Assembly (NCBI RefSeq): GCF_040640215.1
Contig: NZ_JBFABG010000005.1
Coordinates: 124,001-188,000, forward strand
Length of the DNA stretch: 64,000 nucleotides
DNA from: Actinosynnema sp040640215
GTDB lineage: Bacteria; Actinomycetota; Actinomycetes; Mycobacteriales; Pseudonocardiaceae
Direction: 5' to 3'
The notes below the pieces were generated by a model. It had not been told where the DNA came from, searched no databases, and was given only the letters and a program-made list of their open reading frames with translations. The translations under genes and the position numbers were made by a program. Shown here one piece after another: positions 17,440-28,673 of the stretch; position 1 is the first letter of the stretch; every line of letters begins with the position of its first letter.

Positions 17440-18264
17440 TTAGGTGGGGTTGAGCAGTCCCATCGACAGCAGGCCCATGAGCATGATGCCCAGCAGCAGC
17501 CGGTACCAGACGAACGCCGAGTAGCTGTGCTTGGAGACGTAGCGCAGCAGCCAGGCGATGGTGGCGTAGCCGACCCCGAACGCGACGATCGTCGCCACGA
17601 TCATCTGCGGCACCGACGCGGCGTTCGGCTCGGAGCGGTCCAGCACGTCCGGGATGGAGAAGATGCCCGCGCCGAACACCGCCGGCAGCGCCAGCAGGAA
17701 CGAGTAGCGCGCGGCGGCGGCCCGGTCCAGGCCGAGGAACAGGCCCGCGGTGAGCGTGCCGCCGGAGCGGGACACGCCCGGGATCAGGGCCAGCGCCTGC
17801 GCGAGGCCCATGCCGATCGAGTCCTTGAGCTCCAGCTTGGTGCGGAGGTGCTTGGCGAAGTGGTCGGCCAGACCCAGCAGCAGGCCGAACAGCACCAGCA
17901 CGGTCGCGGTGATCCAGAGGTTCCGCAGCGAGCTGCGGATCTCGTCCTTGAAGATGTAGCCCAGCACGCTGATCGGGATCGACCCGATGATCACGTACCA
18001 GGCCATCCGGTAGTCCTCGGACCGCCGCGCGGCCTTGCTGAACAGGCCCTTGAACCACGCGGCGATGAAGTTTCCGATGTCCTTGGCGAAGTAGATCAAC
18101 ACGGCCAGCTCGGTACCGAGCTGGATCACCGCGGTGAACGACGCGCCGGCGTCATTGCCGAAGAACAACGTCGACACGATCCTGACGTGTGCCGACGAAG
18201 AAATAGGCAGGAATTCCGTCAGTCCTTGGACCAGTCCGAGAACCAGGGCCTGCAACCAGCTCAA
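17440..18264 (-). CDS. uppP: Undecaprenyl-diphosphate phosphatase
   Basis: This 274-residue integral membrane protein carries both signature regions of UppP/BacA: GLTEFLPISSSAHVRI near residues 14-29, and PGVSRSGGTLTAGLFLG in the middle. Hydrophobic segments occur throughout. It dephosphorylates undecaprenyl diphosphate to recycle the lipid carrier for peptidoglycan and other surface polymers, and it confers bacitracin tolerance. The start is TTG 18264, overlapping the stop of the LLM oxidoreductase by 4 bp. Expression is therefore coupled to that gene. Confidence 0.95.
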   Translation of the reverse strand: MSWLQALVLGLVQGLTEFLPISSSAHVRIVSTLFFGNDAGASFTAVIQLGTELAVLIYFAKDIGNFIAAWFKGLFSKAARRSEDYRMAWYVIIGSIPISVLGYIFKDEIRSSLRNLWITATVLVLFGLLLGLADHFAKHLRTKLELKDSIGMGLAQALALIPGVSRSGGTLTAGLFLGLDRAAAARYSFLLALPAVFGAGIFSIPDVLDRSEPNAASVPQMIVATIVAFGVGYATIAWLLRYVSKHSYSAFVWYRLLLGIMLMGLLSMGLLNPT

Positions 18265-19310
18265 CTACCCACTCCTGCCAGATCCAGAGCTTCGGTCGCG
18301 GTACGGAGCGCCGCGATCCCCTGATCGAGATCTTGCAGCATGGGCGAAAGGGTGAGTGTGGTGACCCCCGCTTCGGCGTAGGCCCGCATCCGCTCGGCGA
18401 CCCGCTCCCGGGGGCCGAGCAGCGACGTCGAGTCCAGGAAGTCGACCGGGAGGGCGGCCATCGCGCCGTCGTAGTCGCGGGCCAGGTACCTGTCCCGCAC
18501 CTCGGCGGCCTCGGCGGCGAAGCCCATCCGGACCGCGAGATCGTGGTAGAAGTTCTTCTCCCGGCTGCCCATGCCGCCCACGTACAGCGCCGCGTACGGG
18601 CGCACGCGGTCCGCGCAGGCCCGCCAGTCCTCGCCGAAGAACAGCGGCACGGTCGGCACGACGTCGAACCCGTCGAGCGTCTTGCCCACTTTTCGCCGGC
18701 CCCGCCGCAGCGCGTCCAAGGAGGCCGCGGAGTGCTCCGGGGAGAAGAAGACGCCCAGCCAGCCGTCCGCGATCTCCCCGGTCAGCTCGACGTTCTTCGG
18801 CCCGACCGAGGCCAGGTAGACCGGGATGTGCTCGCGCACCGGGTGCACGGTGAGGGTGAGCGCCTTGCCGGGGCCGTCGGGCAGCGGCAGCGTGTAGTGC
18901 TCGCCGTCGTAGCGCAGGCGTTCCCGGCGCAGCGCGGTGCGCACGATGTCGACGTACTCGCGGGTGCGGGCCAGCGGCTTGTCGAAGCGGACGCCGTGCC
19001 AGCCCTCCGAGACCTGCGGCCCGGACACGCCCAGGCCCAGCCGGAACCGGCCGCCGGAGAGCGAGTCCAGGGTGGCGGCGGTCATCGCGGCCATCGCCGG
19101 TGTCCGCGCCGGGATCTGGAGGATCGCGCTGCCGACGTCGATGCGCTCGGTCTGCGCGGCCACCCAGGCCAGCACGGTCGGCGCGTCGGAGCCGTAGGCC
19201 TCGGCGGCCCACACCACCGAGTAGCCCAGGCGGTCGGCTTCCTTGGCCAGTTCGAGGTTCGCGGCGTCGTTGCCCGCGCCCCAGTACCCGAGGTTCAGTC
19301 CCAGTCGCAC
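18261..19310 (-). CDS. LLM-class F420-dependent oxidoreductase
   Basis: This 349-residue protein has the luciferase-like TIM-barrel pattern: LGLNLGYWGAGN at the N terminus, AYGSDAPTVLAWVAAQTERI, SAILQIPARTPAMAAMTAAT and LDSLSGGRFRLGLGVSGPQV. These match the mycobacterial F420-dependent oxidoreductase group (TIGR03559-like, Rv3520c type). It likely uses reduced F420 to reduce or oxidise a small molecule. GTG 19310 fits the family start; the open frame upstream is spurious. It heads the operon with uppP and the phosphatase. Confidence 0.88.
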   Translation of the reverse strand: MRLGLNLGYWGAGNDAANLELAKEADRLGYSVVWAAEAYGSDAPTVLAWVAAQTERIDVGSAILQIPARTPAMAAMTAATLDSLSGGRFRLGLGVSGPQVSEGWHGVRFDKPLARTREYVDIVRTALRRERLRYDGEHYTLPLPDGPGKALTLTVHPVREHIPVYLASVGPKNVELTGEIADGWLGVFFSPEHSAASLDALRRGRRKVGKTLDGFDVVPTVPLFFGEDWRACADRVRPYAALYVGGMGSREKNFYHDLAVRMGFAAEAAEVRDRYLARDYDGAMAALPVDFLDSTSLLGPRERVAERMRAYAEAGVTTLTLSPMLQDLDQGIAALRTATEALDLAGVGS

Positions 19311-19683
19311 GGGACCGGACCCTACCGGCGGGTAACCGAGTGCGCCAGGCCGGTCGGGCCGCCGGTCGCCGTGCTCGCCGCCGCGACCGCGACCGGCGGC
19401 CACCGCGACCGACCGCACCTCCTGCGGCCCCGGTGCTCCCATTCTGTTCGCCGGGTTGTTCCACGGAATTCCCCTCGCGATTTCGGCGCGCCCCCGCCCG
19501 CCGCCCGCGAGGGTGCGGCAGGACCACCACTCCCCGGGCGACACCGGGAATAGCGGTGGACCGTCGTCGCTTTTCCGGGGAATACCGGAAATGTTTTCCG
19601 GGCCTACCCGTGCGGGTGAACCCGGCGGGGCCCCGGGCCACCGCGCGCCGCCGCCGAGTCGATCACCCTTTAGGCTCCCCCGT
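19311..19683. other. Divergent intergenic region, LLM oxidoreductase / aldo-keto reductase
   Basis: About 370 bp between divergent genes, with no supported ORF. It holds both promoters and the TTTTCCGG-containing dyad at 19571-19601. Confidence 0.5.
19571..19601. promoter_or_regulatory. Dyad with extra half-site upstream of aldo/keto reductase
   Basis: CCGGAAA (19585-19591) and TTTCCGG (19595-19601) are perfect 7-bp arms around TGT. A further half-site TTTTCCGG occurs at 19571-19578. The site lies about 85 bp upstream of the aldo/keto reductase start, suiting an operator for an unidentified regulator. Confidence 0.4.
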
Positions 19684-20649
19684 GTGGAACAGCGATACCT
19701 CGGCCGCAGCGGACTGCGGGTGTCCCGGACCGCCCTGGGGACGATGACCTGGGGCCGCGACACCGACGCGGACGAGGCCGCCACCCAGTTGCTGGCGTTC
19801 ACCGAGGCCGGCGGCACGCTCGTGGACACCGCCGACGTGTACGTGGCGGGCGAGAGCGAGCGCATCCTGGGCGGTCTGCTGGGCGAGGTCGTGCCGCGCG
19901 AGGAGCTGGTCATCGCCACCAAGGCGGTGGCCCGGCGCAACGACGGCCCGTTCGGCGGCGGCGCGTCGCGCGGGGCGCTGCTGGGCGCGCTGGACGGTTC
20001 GCTGCGCCGGCTGGGCGTGGACCACGTCGACCTGTGGCAGCTCCACGCGTGGGACCCGGCGGTACCGCTGGAGGAGACGCTGTCCGCGCTGGACACCGCC
20101 GTGGCCTCGGGCAAGGTGCGCTACGCGGGCGTCTCGAACTACTCGGGCTGGCAGTTGGGCACGGCCGCCGCGCTGCCCGGCCACACCAGGATCGTCTCCA
20201 CGCAGGTGGAGTACTCGCTGTTGGAGCGCGGCGTGGAGCGGGAGGTGGCACCGGCCGCCGAGCACCACGGGATCGGCCTGCTGCCGTGGGCCCCGCTGGG
20301 GCGCGGCGTGCTGACCGGCAAGTACCGCAACGGCACCCCGTCGGACTCGCGGGGCGCGTCGGCGCACTTCGCCGGGTACGTCGAGCAGCACCGCACGGAG
20401 CGCGCGGCGCGGATCGTGCAGGCCGTGGCGACGGCGGCGGACGGCCTGGGCACCTCGCCGCTGTGCGTGGCGCTGGCGTGGGTGCGCGACCGGCCGGGCG
20501 TGGTGGCCCCGGTGGTGGGCGCGCGGGACACCAACCAGCTCCTGGGTTCGCTGGCCGCCGAGGACCTGACCCTGCCGCCGGCGATCCGGGCGGCGCTGGA
20601 CGACGTGAGCGCGGTCGAGTTCGGCTACCCGGAACGCCCGCTGGGCTGA
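19684..20649 (+). CDS. Aldo/keto reductase
   Basis: This 321-residue NADPH-dependent reductase has all four catalytic positions of the family: Asp and Tyr in LVDTADVYVAGESE, Lys in LVIATKAVARR, and His in VDLWQLHAWDP. Later strands include YAGVSNYSGWQL and the cofactor loop VVAPVVGARDTNQLL. It reduces aldehydes or ketones of unknown identity. GTG 19684 is the start, matching the family opening M/V-E-Q-R-Y-L-G-R-S-G-L-x-V-S. It is divergent from the LLM oxidoreductase gene. Confidence 0.92.
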   Translation: MEQRYLGRSGLRVSRTALGTMTWGRDTDADEAATQLLAFTEAGGTLVDTADVYVAGESERILGGLLGEVVPREELVIATKAVARRNDGPFGGGASRGALLGALDGSLRRLGVDHVDLWQLHAWDPAVPLEETLSALDTAVASGKVRYAGVSNYSGWQLGTAAALPGHTRIVSTQVEYSLLERGVEREVAPAAEHHGIGLLPWAPLGRGVLTGKYRNGTPSDSRGASAHFAGYVEQHRTERAARIVQAVATAADGLGTSPLCVALAWVRDRPGVVAPVVGARDTNQLLGSLAAEDLTLPPAIRAALDDVSAVEFGYPERPLG

Positions 20650-20759
20650 CCCGCCCCGGTCCCGCCCCCGATCGGCTCCTGTCACCGGGGGTAGCCGTTC
20701 GGGTGAGGTGCGTGGCCTCGCGCGGTCACCCGGCGACGGCGGGTCTAACGTTCGCCGAC

Positions 20760-21452
20760 GTGCGCGATTCGAGTGACACCGCGTCGGTCTCCCGGCGGCG
20801 GATGTTCGGCATCACCGCCGCCGCCGGCCTCCTGGCACCCGCCTCGGCCGGGGCCGGTCGGCACGGCGAGGAGTCGTGGCACCGGCTCGTCGCGGGCAAC
20901 CGGCGGTTCGTGGACGGCGGGCAGACCCACCCGCACGAGTCCCTGCGGTGGCGGGAGTCGCTGGTGCGCGGGCAGCGGCCGTTCGCGTGCGTGGTGGGCT
21001 GCGCGGACTCCCGGGTGCCGCCCGAGCTGGTGTTCGACGAGGGCTTCGGCGCGCTGTTCACCATCCGCGCGGCGGGCCAGGTGCTCGACAGCAGCGTGCT
21101 GGGCAGCGTCGAGTACGCCGTGGAGCACCTGGGCGTGCCGCTGGTGGTGGTGCTGGGGCACGCGGGCTGCGGCGCGGTGTCGGCGGCGATCGACGTGGTG
21201 CACGGCCGGGCGGCGGTCTCCGGCGACATCAGTTGCCTGGTCCGGGCGATCGAACCCGCCGTGCTGTCCACTCCCCCGGACCGCGACGACCGGGAGTTCC
21301 TGGCGCGCTGCGTCGACAGCCAGGCCCGCCGCACGGCGGCGCTGGTGGTGGAGCGCTCGGTGACCACCCGCACCGCCGTGCGCCACCACGGCCTGCTGGT
21401 GGTGGCCGCGAGCTACCGCCTCGACACCGGCGAGGTCACCCGGCTCGGCTGA
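20760..21452 (+). CDS. Tat-exported beta-class carbonic anhydrase
   Basis: This 230-residue protein begins with a twin-arginine-type signal (SRRRMFGITAAAGLLAPASA) followed by a beta-carbonic anhydrase. Zinc ligands and the dyad are visible: Cys and Asp-Arg in VVGCADSRVPP, and His and Cys in VLGHAGCGAV. It should hydrate CO2 outside the cytoplasm. Folding before export via Tat fits a zinc enzyme. GTG 20760 is chosen because it places the RR motif near residue 13; GTG 20703 is in frame but adds an unlikely leader. No transporter is adjacent. Confidence 0.87.
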   Translation: MRDSSDTASVSRRRMFGITAAAGLLAPASAGAGRHGEESWHRLVAGNRRFVDGGQTHPHESLRWRESLVRGQRPFACVVGCADSRVPPELVFDEGFGALFTIRAAGQVLDSSVLGSVEYAVEHLGVPLVVVLGHAGCGAVSAAIDVVHGRAAVSGDISCLVRAIEPAVLSTPPDRDDREFLARCVDSQARRTAALVVERSVTTRTAVRHHGLLVVAASYRLDTGEVTRLG

Positions 21453-21750
21453 CCGGGTGCCGGCCGGCGGCGGCGAACACGCGGATGCCGTTCGCGGCGG
21501 CGGGCGCGCCGGTCGGCACGCGCAGCTCGTCGGCGAGCTGTTTCCGCCCGGTCCGCGACTCCTCGACCGTCCTCCGCGCCGCCTCCCCGGCCACCCGGGA
21601 CAGTCGCGAGGAGGCCGGTGGGGGTACGGGTGGCGGCCGACTACCACCCTCCCGGGCCAACGACAACACCCTCCCCCCTGCGTGACGATGGTGGATTGGT
21701 GATGGATGCTGGGAGGACGATTCGCGTTCGGGTTAGCTGGAGGTTCGACG

Positions 21751-22743
21751 TTGCGCCGACTGGCCGCGGTAGTGCTCACCGGAACCGCGCTGCTCTCCGG
21801 CTGCTCCACCGAGGGGAACTCCGCCGACCCGCTCCAGGTGGCCAACTCGCTGGAACCGGCCCGGCCCGCGGCCTCCCCCGCGCAGCCCGGCACGCCCGAG
21901 GGGACGGTCCTGCCGCTGGGCCGCGCCACCGCGATCGCGGTGGCCGGGAACCAGGTGGCGGTGGCCGTCGCCGAGCCGCCCTCGGTGCTGCTCTACCCGC
22001 TGGACACCCTGGCCGGCCCGACGGTGGTGCCGCTGCCCGGCCCGGCCGAGCGGTTGACCGCGCGCGGTGACGGCGTGGAGGTCCCGGTGCCCGGCAGCGG
22101 GGTCGTGGTCACCGTCCGCGCGGACGGCACGACCGCCGAGCGCGCGGTCGACGGCGGTCCGGTGGACGTGGCCGTGGTGGACGGCAGGACCGTGGTGGCC
22201 CGCCGGGACGCGAAGCTGGTCGGCGTGGACGACCGGGTGGTGACCGGGGTGTCCAGCCCGGACCAGGTGGTGGGCGTGGGCGGCGAGGCGGTGGTGCTGG
22301 ACCGGCCGCGCAGCGCCGTGTTCGACCTGCGCCTGTCGGCCGATCCCGACCCGGACCGCAGCGGCCCGCGCCTGGGGGCGGGGCTGCGCGCGGGCGACGG
22401 GGCGACGTCGATGGTGGCCGACCGGTACGGCCGGGTGCTCGTGGTGGACACCCGGGGCGGCGAGCTGCTGGCGTTCTCGGTGAACCCGCTGATCATGCGG
22501 CAGCGCTACCCGGTCCCGGGAGCGCCCTACGGCATCGCCTACGACCCGCGACGCGACCTGGTGTGGATCACGCTCACCGAGCTCAACCAGGTGGTGGCGT
22601 TCGACGTCGCGGGCGGGGAGCCGGTGGAAGCGCACCGGTTCGCCACGGTCCGCCAGCCGGATTCGGTGGCGGTTGATCCAGCCAGCGGGCGCGTGTTCGT
22701 CGCGTCCGGGGACGGCCAAGGGATGCAGGTGATCGGGATATGA
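21751..22743 (+). CDS. Beta-propeller lipoprotein (YncE/YVTN-like)
   Basis: This 330-residue protein has a lipoprotein signal ending TALLSGCSTEGNSADP, with Cys near residue 18. It is followed by repeated short strands with DP/DRYGRVLVVDTRGGEL, PYGIAYDPRRDLVWIT and PDSVAVDPASGRVFVA, typical of YVTN/NHL-type beta-propellers. It should sit on the outer face of the membrane. TTG 21751 is preferred: CTGGAGG lies 7 nt upstream, and it places a basic n-region (MRRL) before the hydrophobic stretch. The end overlaps the DUF5703 gene by 4 bp (ATGA). Confidence 0.82.
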   Translation: MRRLAAVVLTGTALLSGCSTEGNSADPLQVANSLEPARPAASPAQPGTPEGTVLPLGRATAIAVAGNQVAVAVAEPPSVLLYPLDTLAGPTVVPLPGPAERLTARGDGVEVPVPGSGVVVTVRADGTTAERAVDGGPVDVAVVDGRTVVARRDAKLVGVDDRVVTGVSSPDQVVGVGGEAVVLDRPRSAVFDLRLSADPDPDRSGPRLGAGLRAGDGATSMVADRYGRVLVVDTRGGELLAFSVNPLIMRQRYPVPGAPYGIAYDPRRDLVWITLTELNQVVAFDVAGGEPVEAHRFATVRQPDSVAVDPASGRVFVASGDGQGMQVIGI

Positions 22744-22952
22744 CCGATGGGGTGGTCGACGGGGATTGGGAGTACCGGCCGCTGCGGCTGCCGGCCGGCA
22801 TCTCCCGTCGCACGGCGACGACGCAGCTCGCGATCCACGCCGAGTTCTCCGGGTGGGAGCTGTCCAGGACGCTGCTGTTCGGCGACGGCTCGCGGAAGGT
22901 GTGGCTGCGCCGCAAGCGGACAGCCGCCGTCCTACCGGACGTGATCACCTAG
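22740..22952 (+). CDS. DUF5703-family small protein
   Basis: This 70-residue protein contains DGDWEYRPLRLPAGISRRTAT, LAIHAEFSGWELSRTLLF and a basic C-terminal region with RKVWLRRKR. It matches the actinobacterial DUF5703 family of short conserved proteins of unknown function. It is translationally coupled to the lipoprotein gene by an ATGA overlap, a pairing that may be functional. No membrane segment is seen. Confidence 0.88.
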   Translation: MTDGVVDGDWEYRPLRLPAGISRRTATTQLAIHAEFSGWELSRTLLFGDGSRKVWLRRKRTAAVLPDVIT

Positions 22953-22970
22953 TCACCCGACGTCAGGATT

Positions 22971-23000
22971 CACCACGCCCGTGGTACCACAGGCGTGGTG
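22971..23000. terminator. Hairpin between convergent genes
   Basis: CACCACGCC (22971-22979) and GGCGTGGTG (22992-23000) are perfect 9-bp arms around a 12-nt loop, just after the DUF5703 stop and before the convergent SWIM gene end at 23005. It is a probable bidirectional terminator. Confidence 0.6.
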
Positions 23001-23004
23001 GTGC

Positions 23005-24098
23005 TCAGCCGAGTTCGGCGAACGCGACCGCCGGGTCGCGTCCGGCGGAGCCGGCGGGCTCCCACCCGTCCGCCCGCGAGCGGTACGGGTACCAGCGGCC
23101 GTCGCGGCCGTAGCGCAGTTGCCGGTCGCGCACGGTCCACCGGTTGCGCCAGGTCTTCGCCTCGGGCAGGGCCCCGTCCCGCCACGCGGTGTGCGCGCGG
23201 TTCACCTCGGCCTTCGCCGGCGTCCACGCCTCCTCCAGCACGTCCAGCCCGGTCGGCCCGCCCTGCCGCCACGCGCCCACCTCGCGCGCGGTGACCGGCA
23301 GCCGGGCCGCGAGACCGGGGTGGCCGGCGGCCATCCGGATGCGGTCGCGGCGGTCGTCGAGCACCGGCAGGTGCCCCACGGCCAGCAGCTCCCGAGCCTT
23401 CGCGGCGGCGTCGGCCACGAGCAGGGACAGCGCCTCGACGTCGAGCCCCGGCGCGGGCTCGAACTCCGGCAGCGGGCCCAGCTCGCCCAGCGGCGGGTCC
23501 TCGGGCAGGTCGGCCGGCGGCGCGGCGTGGGCGTCGACCGCGCGGACCCCGGCGGCGGGCCGCGCGCCCGCGACCACCTCGTCCTGGTCCCGGCCGCGCA
23601 GCAGGAGCAGCACCCACGGGTCGGCGTCGAGCAGCCAGGCCGCCTGGTGGCACAGCGCGGCGGCGTGCCGGCAGGGCAGCTCCCACCCCGGGCAGGTGCA
23701 CTCCGGGTCGAGGTCGCCGATGCCGGGCAGCAGGTCCAGGCCCGCGTCGGCGGCGGTCTCGGCGAGCTCGCGAGGCATCTCCCGGTCGAGCAGGGCGGCC
23801 AGGTGGCCCGCCTTGGCGGCGACCTGGCCGAGGAAGCGCCGCCACTCGGCGTCGGTGAACGGGGTCAGCCGCACGGTGGTGTGGTAGGTGTCCCCGGTGT
23901 CGTAGACGGTGGCCGAGAGCAGGCCGGGGCTGACCGTGATGGTGCCGACCAGCCCGGCGTGCGCGTACTTGCGGCCCTGCCGCAGCGGGGCCTGGTCCAG
24001 CGAGGTGTCCTCGACGGCCCGCACCCACGCCCGCCCCCACCAGGAGCGGGCCTGGCGCACGCCCTTGCCGAACGCCGGGAACCCCTTCACGCGCTCGG

Positions 24099-24102
<4 letters not shown>
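23005..24102 (-). CDS. SWIM zinc-finger protein
   Basis: This 365-residue protein has a SWIM zinc-finger motif near residues 148-164, C-T-C-P...L-P-C-R-H (C-x-C-x(n)-C-x-H). The N-terminal part (GKGVRQARSWWGRAWVRAVED and YDTGDTYHTTVRLTPFTDAEW) is typical of actinobacterial SWIM proteins encoded with SNF2 helicases. SWIM domains bind DNA or protein. The GTG start overlaps the helicase stop by 4 bp, so it is translated with the helicase and probably acts as its targeting or accessory subunit. It is the third gene of the PadR-SNF2-SWIM operon. Confidence 0.9.
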
Positions 24103-26864
<2,762 letters not shown>

Positions 26865-26874
26865 TCCCCCTCAG

Positions 26875-27456
26875 CTACTCAAGTTTGAGTATAGCCCAGG
26901 TGCCGGGCAGGCCGGGCGAGTTCCGCTCGCCCGCCATCGGGTACGCGCCCCCCTCCAGGCGCTCCACCAGCCCCCGGGTCCAGGTCACGCCGCTGTCCGC
27001 GGTGTGCTCCCACAGCCCGAACAGCTCCCGCACGTGCGGCGGCTCGGCCCACCCCGCCGCCTCCTCGCGCGCCTCGGCGCGCCGGACCTCCAGCGCGGCC
27101 AGCCGCTCGCGCAGCAGCGCCACGGCGTCCTCGCGGGTCAGCGACGGCAGCAGCGCCAGACCGGCGGCGAGGGTGTCCGGGCGGGTCTCCGGGCGGCGCA
27201 GCGCGTCGCGCAGCAGCCGCTGGAACTCCTGCTCGCCCTTGGCGGTGAGGGTGTAGTCGGTGCGCGCCGGCGGCACCGTCTCGTCGGTCAGGCAGCCGTC
27301 CTTGGTGAGCTGCTTGAGCGCGTGGTAGAGCGAGCCCCACTTGACGTTGGCCCACTCCCCCGCCCGCCACGACATCAGGTCGTTGCCGATCAGGTAGCCG
27401 TGCGCGCGGCCGTACCCGCGCACCACCCCGAGGACCAGCAGCCTCGTCGCCGACAT
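26875..27456 (-). CDS. PadR-family transcriptional regulator
   Basis: This 193-residue regulator has the PadR winged helix (GYGRAHGYLIGNDLMSWRAG, KWGSLYHALKQLTKDGCLTDE and TDYTLTAKGEQEFQRLL) and a C-terminal helical dimerisation domain. The ATG at 27456 fits the family start. It lies 10 bp upstream of the SNF2 gene. A perfect 7-bp-arm palindrome (26876-26891) overlaps its last codons and sits right before the SNF2 start, so it could be the operator for the helicase-SWIM pair. It is divergent from the winged-helix gene at 27519. Confidence 0.88.
   Translation of the reverse strand: MSATRLLVLGVVRGYGRAHGYLIGNDLMSWRAGEWANVKWGSLYHALKQLTKDGCLTDETVPPARTDYTLTAKGEQEFQRLLRDALRRPETRPDTLAAGLALLPSLTREDAVALLRERLAALEVRRAEAREEAAGWAEPPHVRELFGLWEHTADSGVTWTRGLVERLEGGAYPMAGERNSPGLPGTWAILKLE
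26876..26891. promoter_or_regulatory. Palindrome at the padR/SNF2 junction
   Basis: TACTCAA (26876-26882) and TTGAGTA (26885-26891) are perfect 7-bp arms around GT. The site covers the final codons and stop of padR and ends 12 bp before the SNF2 start. Its position suggests a PadR operator within the operon. The palindrome also encodes protein, so constraint from both roles is possible. Confidence 0.45.
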
Positions 27457-27518
27457 GGGGTTCCTGTCCTGCCGTATTCCGTTTCCGCGATCAGGGTAGG
27501 CCGGGCGAGGATGACCGG

Positions 27519-28673
27519 GTGACCCTCGCCGTGCTCTCCGACGACCAGCGGCGCGCCCGGCTGGGCGCACGACATCTTCTCGCCGCCCCCGCCGCGACCG
27601 TGGAGGAGGTCGCCGACGCGGTGGTCGGCTTGCACGCCTCCGACCCCGCCTCGGTGTTCCTGTCCGCCCGCGCCCGCCTGGCCGAGCCGTCCGTCCAGGC
27701 CGTGGACGACGCGCTCTACCGGGACCGCAGCCTGGTGCGGCTGCTGTGCATGCGGCGCACGATGTTCGTCGTGACCGCCGCGTCCGCACCGGTCGTCACC
27801 GCCGCCGCCGCGCGGCAGGTCGCCGCCCGGGAGCGCGCCGGGCTGCTGAAGTACCTCGCCGAGGGCGTGGGCTGGGACGCGGCGCGGCTCGCCGAGGTCG
27901 AGCGGGCCGCGCTCGCCGCGCTGGCCGCCCGGGGCGAGGCCACCGCCGTCGAGCTCGGGCAGGACGTCCCGGCGCTGCTGGAGCAGGTGGTGGTCTCCCC
28001 CGGCAAGCCCTACGAGACGCGGCAGAACGTGTCCGGCCGCGTCCTGCGGGTGCTGGCCGCCGAGGGCCTGATGCGCCGAGGTCGCCCGCGCGGCACGTGG
28101 CTCAGCAGCCAGTTCCGGTGGGCTCCGGCCACCCCGTGGCCCGTGCTGGACGAGGCGGCGGCGCGGGCCGAGCTGGTGCGGCGGTGGCTCGCCGCCTACG
28201 GCCCCGGCACCGAGGCCGACCTGAAGTGGTGGACCGGGTGGGCGCTCGGCCCGGTCCGCAGGGCGCTCGCCGAGGTCGGCGCGCAGCAGGTGGCCCTGGC
28301 CGGGGGCACCGGGTACGTGCTGCCCGGCGACGTCGACGTGCCGGAGCCCGCGCCGTGGGTGGCGCTGCTGCCCGCCCTGGACCCGACCGCGATGGGCTGG
28401 CAGGCCCGCGACTGGTACCTCGCCCCGGAGCTGCGGCCCGCGCTGTTCGACTACTCCGGCAACGTCGGCCCCACCGCGTGGGCGGACGGGGTCGTCGTCG
28501 GCGGGTGGGCGCAGCGCGCGGACGGCGAGGTCGTCTGGAAACCCCTGGTCGACGTCGGTCGCGAGACGACCGCCGCGCTCGACCGCGAAGCCGCCCGGCT
28601 GACCGGGTGGATGGCCGGGACCCGCGTGGTGTCGCGGTTCCCCGCCCCGCTGGAGAAGGAGCTCATCCGATGA
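27519..28673 (+). CDS. Winged-helix DNA-binding protein (HTH_42 / AlkZ-like)
   Basis: This 384-residue protein of the HTH_42 (PF06224) family has VVGLHASDPASVFLSARARL near residue 45, CMRRTMFVVTAASAP, WLSSQFRWAPATPWP, the region WTGWALGPVRRAL and the ending GWMAGTRVVSRFPAPLEKE. The fold is shared with AlkZ, a glycosylase that unhooks interstrand crosslinks made by azinomycin-type drugs, but most members have unproven activity. The start (GTG 27519) is divergent from padR. The end overlaps the next gene by 4 bp (ATGA), so the two are co-translated. Confidence 0.85.
   Translation: MTLAVLSDDQRRARLGARHLLAAPAATVEEVADAVVGLHASDPASVFLSARARLAEPSVQAVDDALYRDRSLVRLLCMRRTMFVVTAASAPVVTAAAARQVAARERAGLLKYLAEGVGWDAARLAEVERAALAALAARGEATAVELGQDVPALLEQVVVSPGKPYETRQNVSGRVLRVLAAEGLMRRGRPRGTWLSSQFRWAPATPWPVLDEAAARAELVRRWLAAYGPGTEADLKWWTGWALGPVRRALAEVGAQQVALAGGTGYVLPGDVDVPEPAPWVALLPALDPTAMGWQARDWYLAPELRPALFDYSGNVGPTAWADGVVVGGWAQRADGEVVWKPLVDVGRETTAALDREAARLTGWMAGTRVVSRFPAPLEKELIR

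Noticed and set aside
18140..18264. Possible ATG start for uppP
   Set aside because: No suitable ATG occurs before the conserved GLTEFLPISSS motif. TTG at 18264, overlapping the upstream stop, is the natural start.
21436..21669. Small minus-strand ORF of 77 residues
   Set aside because: It overlaps the end of the carbonic anhydrase gene and has no recognisable family. Codon bias is plausible, so it could be a real small gene, but the evidence is insufficient.
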